DNA from: Actinokineospora fastidiosa
Lineage (GTDB): Bacteria > Actinomycetota > Actinomycetes > Mycobacteriales > Pseudonocardiaceae
Length of the DNA: 64,000 bases
Direction of reading: 5' to 3'
NCBI RefSeq assembly: GCF_014648415.1
Contig: NZ_BMRB01000005.1
Location: forward strand, 1 to 64,000
The position numbers and the translations under genes are program-made. The notes beneath the pieces are model-generated. The model was not told where the DNA came from. It saw nothing but the letters and a program-made list of their open reading frames with translations, and searched no databases. Every line of letters starts with the position of its first letter. Position 1 is the first letter of the stretch. Positions 60,601 through 64,000 of the stretch are shown in pieces.

Positions 60601-63589
60601 GCCGGTCGACGCCCTCGGCCTCGGTGTAGTGCGCCCTCGGGGTCCACTCCACCTGGTCGACGTCGATCGGCGAGTCGACCCGCACCCGCCACTTGAGCTT
60701 CTGGCCCTTCTGCACGGCGATGTCGCCGGTGACGGGGATGGCGCCCGTGGCGTTCGCGGCGAGGGTCTGCTCGAACACCGGCGCGCCGTCGCGGGTGATG
60801 ACCACGGTGACGTCGTCGGTCGTGGCAGCCTTCTTCACCAAATCGCCGGACAGCCGCATGGCGCCGGTCAGCGGGACGGTGACCTCGGCGGAGCGGCCCG
60901 CGAGGGTGAAGTCGCGCGCGGCGTCGAAGGTGTGGTGCGCCAGCCCGTTGACGTCGGCGCCCGCTGGGGCGCCGACATAGCTGACGACCGGGTTCCAGAC
61001 GACCTCGTCCAGGCCGCCGTCGAAGGCCGACTGGACGCGGAAGTACAGCCGCTGGCCTCGGCTGACGGTGATCGCGTCGACCCCGGTGGGGGCGTACTCG
61101 GCGTCGTCCTCGGCCTCGATGCGCTGCGCCCACAGCTCAGCGCCCTCGTGCTGGATCGCGACGCGGACGCCGTCGGCGGTGGTGGAGGCGTCGCGCTCGG
61201 CCGCGGTCTCCGGGGCCAGCCGGACGCCGCCGGTGACGCGGACCTGGCCGTCGTAGGGGGCGACCCAGCGCCGGACGCTGTCCAGCAGCGGGAAGGAGTC
61301 GATCAGCCGTTCCTGGTCGGCGGCGTAGTCGCCGAGCAGCCCGTCGGTGTCGACCTGCCCCGCGCCGATCGGCACCGGCGTGTCGCCGCTGACGCCGTAC
61401 ACCGGGACGCCGCCGTCGCCGAGCCGTCCGAACAGGACGGTCGTGCCGTTCACCAGGTCGGTGATGCCGTCGCCGTTGACGTCGGCGAAGTACTGCGTGG
61501 TGCGGGAGAAGGTGTTGACGTAGTCCAGCTGAGCGGCGACCGCGCCCGCGTAGCCCTCGACGCCGAGGGTGACGCTGTTGCTGCTCTCGCTCTGGATGCC
61601 CGGGAGGGCCAGGGCGCGCGCGTCGTCGGCGAACCGGGGCGTGCCGCCGGGGCCTGCGAGGTTGCGCCGGTACTTCACCTGGCCGCCGTCGCGGAACACC
61701 TTGTCCGGCAGGGAGTCGCCGTCGACGTCGATGAGCGCGAGCAGGCCGCTGTCCTCGGCGTGGTTGAAGCCGACCTTGACGCCGACCGACCCGGACTTGG
61801 TCGGCGAGCTGCCCACGCCGACGTAGAGGTGCCCGCCGCCGCCGACGCTGGTGTTCGCGTTGAGCGCGCTCGCCTCGCCCGCCTCGTCGGGGGTCAGGTT
61901 GAGCGCGTCGCTGCCGAGGTCGTCGCCGGGGCTGGTCCACGCGAGCTGGTCGAACGCCTGGTACTGGCCCTCGGCGTCGCGGATGTCGTCGAAGTAGTCG
62001 AACTCGTGCGCGGTGAACAGCGCGCCGGTCGCGTCGTGCTGGGTGATCTTCTTCAGCAGCGTCTTGGCGAACGCGCCGGTGGTGTACTCGAAGGAGTAGT
62101 CGCGGACGGGCTGGTCGTCGATGCGGATCTCGACGCGGCGCAGCAGGTCGCCGGTCACCCGTTTGAAGCCGCCGCGGGCGTCGATGGTCTTGTCCGCGCG
62201 CAGCGGCTCGCCCAGCTCGCGGTCGCGGACGAAGGTGACGGAGTAGCGGCCCTCGGTGTCGCCGTGCCCGGTGTAGGTGATCCGCTTCGGGTAGAGGTTG
62301 CGGCCGGGCTCGGCTCCGCCGTCCACGCCCGGGTCCTCGACCTTGGCGTGGTGGTAGCGCAGCAGGTTGCCGTTGGCGTCGCGGACCTCGCGCAGCGCCC
62401 AGAGGTGCACGTTGCCCTCGGCGTCGGCCAGGCTGGCCTCCGGCTCCGGCGCGGGCGCGCCCTTGGCCGAGCCGTAGAAGTAGGTCGTGCCGGTCTTGTC
62501 GGTGACCTCCCAGCGGTAGTTCGACGGGTGGTCGCCGCGCCGGACGATCCGGTCGAACCCGCCCTCGACGCGGGCGTGGAAGACCTTGTCGGCCGTGCGC
62601 GCCTGCAGCTGCCCGCGGTGCGCGACCGGGGTCAGCTGCTCGCCGTTGAGCAGGTAGGTCTCGGTCTCCAGGCCGTCGTCGTAGCGCGGGACGCCCCAGC
62701 GGGTCTCGGTCACGATGGCGGGCGTGGCCAGGTCCCAGCCGGTGCCCATCCAGCCGTTGCCGCCGGAGGAGTTGTAGCGCACGTCCAGCTTGGGCTGCAG
62801 GCCTTCGCGGCCCGGCGGCACCTCGATGGGATGGCTCAGCCGGTTGTCGCCCTGGCTGTTCGGGCCGGGCGGGGCGATCAGCGCGACGCCCTGGGCGGGG
62901 TCGGCGGCCTGGATGTCCTTGAGCTGGTTGGGGTCGAACGACGCGCCCTCGGCGTGCTCGGGGACCGTCACCGTCGCGTTGATCATGTTGGTGAAGTGGT
63001 CGGTCGCCGAGACGATCTGGTGGTTGGCCTCGTCGACGGCGACGCGGCGCAGCGGCTTCCAGCAGGCGCCCAGCTCGTCGTAGAAGAAGGTGAAGATGTC
63101 GTTGGCGGTGAAGTCCGGGGTCAGCAGCGCCGGGTCGTACGGCATGGTCACCGTGATCTCGGCGGAGAACGTGTGCGGCGTCGGCGTGAATCGGTAGCCC
63201 TTGTGCGGTCCGGTCACGTTCGTCATGCCGGAGTCGAGCGCGGGCAGCTGGCCCTGGCCCAGCGGCGTGATGCCGACGCCGACGGGCAGCCGCACCGCGT
63301 CCGGGCCGATCTGCAGCTTCGCGCCCTCGTGGGCGATGGTGCGCGTGCCCGGCTCGCCGGGCCGCACCACCACCTGGTGGGCGGGCAGCCCCACCTCGGC
63401 GCGCGCGGCCCGGTCGCCCGTCCGCACGGCAGCGGCGCCGCTGTCGGCGCACTGGTCGGCGACCAGCGCCACCGTCGGACCGGCAGCCTCCTGCGGGGGA
63501 ACGGACGACCCGGAGAAGACCAGCGCGAGCGCGCTGAACGCGCCCAGCACCCGGACCGTCCGAGGGCGATCGACTAGGAATCCGGCCAC
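54689..63589 (-). CDS. Giant SpvB / YD-repeat (Rhs/Tc-toxin type) secreted protein with candidate nuclease tip
   Basis: GTG at 63589 (VAGFLVDRPRTVRVLGAFSA) is preferred because GGGGAG is 8 nt upstream; a GTG at 63598 is the alternative. About 2,966 residues. Order: signal peptide (~1-35); N-terminal region; SpvB-like domain (from ~246, NRLSHPIEVPPGREG); FG-GAP/VCBS-like calcium motifs (DVDGDSLPDKVF, DVNGDGITDLV, DLNGDQFPDVV, DLNGDGLMDRVF, DIDGDGFADHL); many YD repeats (YDAAGRVDTVTGPY, YDYDAVGNVTSIRDT); the Rhs core end (DPETGLYYFGARYYDPRTQL near 2650); Gly/Ala-rich membrane-active-looking region (~2705-2790); and a tip (~2880-2966) with YVCWRCGQTS, HLGHRNVPTSRGGNL, CLEGAACNLS, an HNH-like treble-clef pattern. 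It resembles polymorphic toxins that form a cocoon around a C-terminal effector. Confidence 0.88.
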   Translation of the reverse strand: MAGFLVDRPRTVRVLGAFSALALVFSGSSVPPQEAAGPTVALVADQCADSGAAAVRTGDRAARAEVGLPAHQVVVRPGEPGTRTIAHEGAKLQIGPDAVRLPVGVGITPLGQGQLPALDSGMTNVTGPHKGYRFTPTPHTFSAEITVTMPYDPALLTPDFTANDIFTFFYDELGACWKPLRRVAVDEANHQIVSATDHFTNMINATVTVPEHAEGASFDPNQLKDIQAADPAQGVALIAPPGPNSQGDNRLSHPIEVPPGREGLQPKLDVRYNSSGGNGWMGTGWDLATPAIVTETRWGVPRYDDGLETETYLLNGEQLTPVAHRGQLQARTADKVFHARVEGGFDRIVRRGDHPSNYRWEVTDKTGTTYFYGSAKGAPAPEPEASLADAEGNVHLWALREVRDANGNLLRYHHAKVEDPGVDGGAEPGRNLYPKRITYTGHGDTEGRYSVTFVRDRELGEPLRADKTIDARGGFKRVTGDLLRRVEIRIDDQPVRDYSFEYTTGAFAKTLLKKITQHDATGALFTAHEFDYFDDIRDAEGQYQAFDQLAWTSPGDDLGSDALNLTPDEAGEASALNANTSVGGGGHLYVGVGSSPTKSGSVGVKVGFNHAEDSGLLALIDVDGDSLPDKVFRDGGQVKYRRNLAGPGGTPRFADDARALALPGIQSESSNSVTLGVEGYAGAVAAQLDYVNTFSRTTQYFADVNGDGITDLVNGTTVLFGRLGDGGVPVYGVSGDTPVPIGAGQVDTDGLLGDYAADQERLIDSFPLLDSVRRWVAPYDGQVRVTGGVRLAPETAAERDASTTADGVRVAIQHEGAELWAQRIEAEDDAEYAPTGVDAITVSRGQRLYFRVQSAFDGGLDEVVWNPVVSYVGAPAGADVNGLAHHTFDAARDFTLAGRSAEVTVPLTGAMRLSGDLVKKAATTDDVTVVITRDGAPVFEQTLAANATGAIPVTGDIAVQKGQKLKWRVRVDSPIDVDQVEWTPRAHYTEAEGVDRLTAPDGSPLVVVHPPYDLDIYPVNGLTAPQAAYVVPADGQLDVTPALTFDFGGETPTTRVAFTVKRRGALAGKGFFDIVAGQVTAPAPLAVDAQEGEELFFDFSTTSPTLRDALTGSSVTVDGSAAPHAFHSAAVEGAFPQPYRGWATIGYNGNRDRAGQPIVQDDLVIDESFADQLPDSVDPQAQKDEFAADPRITPPKVAPFSPSPQAKRWSAGEHNWVARDRSSSSRLGVESISLPKPEDFAGATAVPRLSRSEQISLTGSVGGGVGSLGGSIATGDSTGEVDFVDLNGDQFPDVVGAGGVQYTDMVGGLGATRGATPDGAVRRSETVSGNASAGSAARTIGTGRGHASPPGHAAANSAQSGNDMPPLGVGGTIGGSDADTAFDLIDINGDDLPDRVYEDGRVALNLGYRFGAPETWRNPAAVNDGGGSHFGLNIGFNTDFYGFAGGASYSEGSSSASATMMDLNGDGLMDRVFAGTPITVALNTGNGFEPAVPFHGSLTGLNGDQNAKLGGGVYFTFGICFTAVCVVINPGADISTGAARTEQSIRDIDGDGFADHLASTQDDELTVARNKTGRTNLLRSVKRPLGGSMEFDYTRDGNTYDLPQSRWVLSRVAVDDGHPGDGPDVQLVTYEYAGGHFDRLEREFLGYATLTERHRDPADGDAVLRSVERAFHNDSHYTRGLVRSERTLDAAGRPFVETEHTYQLRDLSGAPADAASTTATIFPALVRTDRRYFEGAPNPGLTTFVTMDYDAAGNMTRRLDTADAGPADDVETRVGFTAEDAACQASHIIGTPKRIEVIGGGQLMRHRESTVDCASGDVTQVRARLADGSEAVTDMTYRDDGNLTSVTRPVNKHGQRYRLDYTYDQVVGVHVESVTDSFGYRSLATYDLRFGLVETTTDFNGHQVRNTYDAAGRVDTVTGPYEAAENRVTIDFEYHPEAPVPYAITRHVDRQADGTVRPDTIDTITFVDGLRRQVQTKKDATVHTGPDTPPADVMTVSGRTVYDTLGRPVALSYPVTEPKGPANAEFSPAVDPVPPTRVAYDVLDRKTSTTHPDGTVDTTEYGFGADRSGTQRFQMVTTDANGKSKRTYDNVRELTTSVQEFNPAGGQPVIWTSYDHDPLGQLTAVTDDQGNATTAEYDLFGRRTVVDSPDSGRTVTEFDLTDNPIRKVTAKLAQSGHAIEYDYEFNRLSKIRYPLFTANDVTYTYGAPGAPNNGASRVVAMTDGAGSLTREYGPLGEVTRESRTVTVQGGQVREYATQYRYDTWNRVLGITYPDGEVLSYRYNSGGLVDGATGTKGGIDYTYLSRLDYDKFEQRTLLETGNGTRTVYRYDDTTRRLDGLHARLDAEHGDHVFQDVAYDYDAVGNVTSIRDTAPVPGGPEVGRQVGGPSTQTFVYDDLYRLTRAEGTYQSRNPRTDRYTVDLVYDSIHNITSKNQVHQLVSGGNTITQHKTTYNHAYGYGGAKPHAPDRLGPFTIAYDANGNQISRSQQPKPTRQLIWDEENRLACTHENVQSQVLPQVPTSCDNAGGTANRARHRYDDQGNRVIKDGAQFHVYPNQNYSTRGNHEFKHVYVGPTKLVTKAVEPDHRPEDRQYFSHGDHLGSTSFVTDDQGGLAEHAKYFAAGETWVSEHPSQPVPHQYTGKEIDPETGLYYFGARYYDPRTQLWQSPDPAMESYLDGAPAGGVYSPVNLASYTYAGHNPIRVSDPDGRWLNVVVGAGIGLVVGVGIEGVRQAVTGEFNAGRLAGAAGAGVISGAVAGATMGASLVVQGTAAVGAGVTGGVVSRAISGEEQTAGAIATDAVISGVTFGVVKGGGAVVRSLRGSPPPAAAPPTTPTIRPATQQPMGGAGQVLRDGQGATAAEIAASTGGPTGGSRAGQQAVRNALIDEADQAGGPYVCWRCGQTSTNPSNMHLGHRNVPTSRGGNLSRPNVCLEGAACNLSAGNRGGPRPGMSCAERGSCGAPYGRTD

Positions 63590-63765
63590 GTGAACCACTC
63601 CCCAACGCGGAAGGCGCTCATCACCGGCAGGTAGTTCGCGCGACCGGTTCCCGGCGTTGCGGCCGTCACCGGATCGGACGCGGTTGACCGGCGGGAGATC
63701 CCACGTTCGCCCGCACCACTGCTACCGGGAGCGGGTCTGCGGGGCGCGGCCGTCACCCGAACGTC

Positions 63766-63804
63766 CGGCGGCCGGACGGACCAGTCGGGCGCGTCCGGCC
63801 GCCG
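63766..63804 (-). terminator. Hairpin downstream of the sphingomyelinase-like gene
   Basis: CGGCGGCCGGACG and CGTCCGGCCGCCG form a perfect 13-bp stem with a 13-nt loop, 9 nt beyond the stop of the minus-strand gene at the window edge. Confidence 0.7.
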
Positions 63805-63813
63805 ATCGGGCGA

Positions 63814-64000
63814 TCAGTGGCCGAACACCGGGTAGTGGTCGGAGAAGTCGGTGTAGGAGTACGTGCGGAACCAGGACGTCACCGTCCATACCGGACTTTT
63901 CACCCGGCGGGTCTCGTTGGTCAGCAGCGGGCCTTGGAGGGTGAGCACGTAGTCCAGGTGCTCGGACGCGTACTCAGGGCCGTACTGGCCGCGGCAGACG
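63814..64000 (-). CDS. C-terminal end of a sphingomyelinase-like phosphodiesterase (partial)
   Basis: Only the last 62 codons are in the window. They read YASEHLDYVLTLQGPLLTNE and end YSYTDFSDHYPVFGH. SDHYPV is the C-terminal catalytic-His motif of the endonuclease/exonuclease/phosphatase fold, and EHLDYVL is typical of bacterial sphingomyelinase C. The enzyme is normally secreted and cleaves sphingomyelin; the N-terminus lies outside the window, so the signal peptide and other active-site residues cannot be checked. Confidence 0.7.
   Translation of the reverse strand, partial: VCRGQYGPEYASEHLDYVLTLQGPLLTNETRRVKSPVWTVTSWFRTYSYTDFSDHYPVFGH

Overview
The window is very GC-rich, uses many GTG starts, and links many genes by 4-nt GTGA/ATGA stop-start overlaps, as expected of an actinomycete. 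An SsgA-family protein, phosphatidylinositol mannoside (PIM) genes, an EF-G2-like protein and the conserved order thrS / pgsA-acyltransferase-pimA / pdxS / pdxT-yebC / ruvCAB / yajC-secDF-apt-relA / cyclophilin / MBL hydrolase point to the mycolata-Pseudonocardiaceae side of the phylum. A sporulating Pseudonocardiaceae-like genus is my best guess; no 16S or other marker is present to prove it. From memory, the same gene order occurs in Mycobacterium tuberculosis around Rv2581c-Rv2614c.

Layout. 1-3.2 kb: the 3' part of a YibE/F-type membrane protein with a long Pro/Gly-rich N-terminus, converging on a membrane protein and an MBL-fold hydrolase. 3.3-5.7 kb: three tandem, translationally coupled cyclophilin genes (one membrane-anchored, two lipoproteins). 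5.7-7.9 kb: an unlisted 33-residue peptide with eight cysteines in its own mini transcription unit, an AraC-type regulator, and a convergent alpha/alpha-toroid protein; the junction between the last two is present in three tandem copies. 7.9-16.7 kb: one minus-strand housekeeping block, ruvC-ruvA-ruvB-yajC-secD-secF-apt-relA. 16.9-23.7 kb: DUF4342, a membrane metallophosphoesterase, DUF4262, yebC, pdxT, azlCD with a divergent XRE-cupin regulator, then pdxS. 23.8-36.5 kb: EF-G2, the PIM/phosphatidylinositol operon, a HIT hydrolase, a siderophore ABC importer with a DtxR/IdeR-like box, and thrS. A 0.7-kb non-coding stretch between the importer and thrS holds degenerate tandem repeats and a 144-nt nested palindrome.

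36.5-46 kb is more accessory: a DUF305 lipoprotein divergent from an LVIVD-repeat secreted protein, a head-SRA-HNH modification-dependent restriction endonuclease, two single-pass surface proteins, a decayed solute-binding-protein gene, an EamA exporter, an AGCS amino-acid symporter, and a trace of a tyrosine recombinase next to tRNA-Val(CAC). 46-50.4 kb holds a PGPGW membrane protein, an SsgA-like protein, a Gly-Cys-Val tRNA cluster, a GNAT enzyme and a DHA2 MFS pump. 50.5-64 kb is largely secretory or antagonistic: a GH18 chitinase, an FAD oxidoreductase, a 9-kb SpvB/YD-repeat (Rhs/Tc-type) protein ending in a candidate HNH-like nuclease tip, a DUF4265-like gene where an immunity gene would be expected, and the 3' end of a secreted sphingomyelinase-like enzyme.

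Items most worth a second look: the Cys-rich micropeptide (5801-5902), the triplicated convergent-gene junction (6570-7100), the nested palindrome (34243-34386), the SRA-HNH nuclease lacking a sulfur-binding module, and the Rhs tip with its neighbour.
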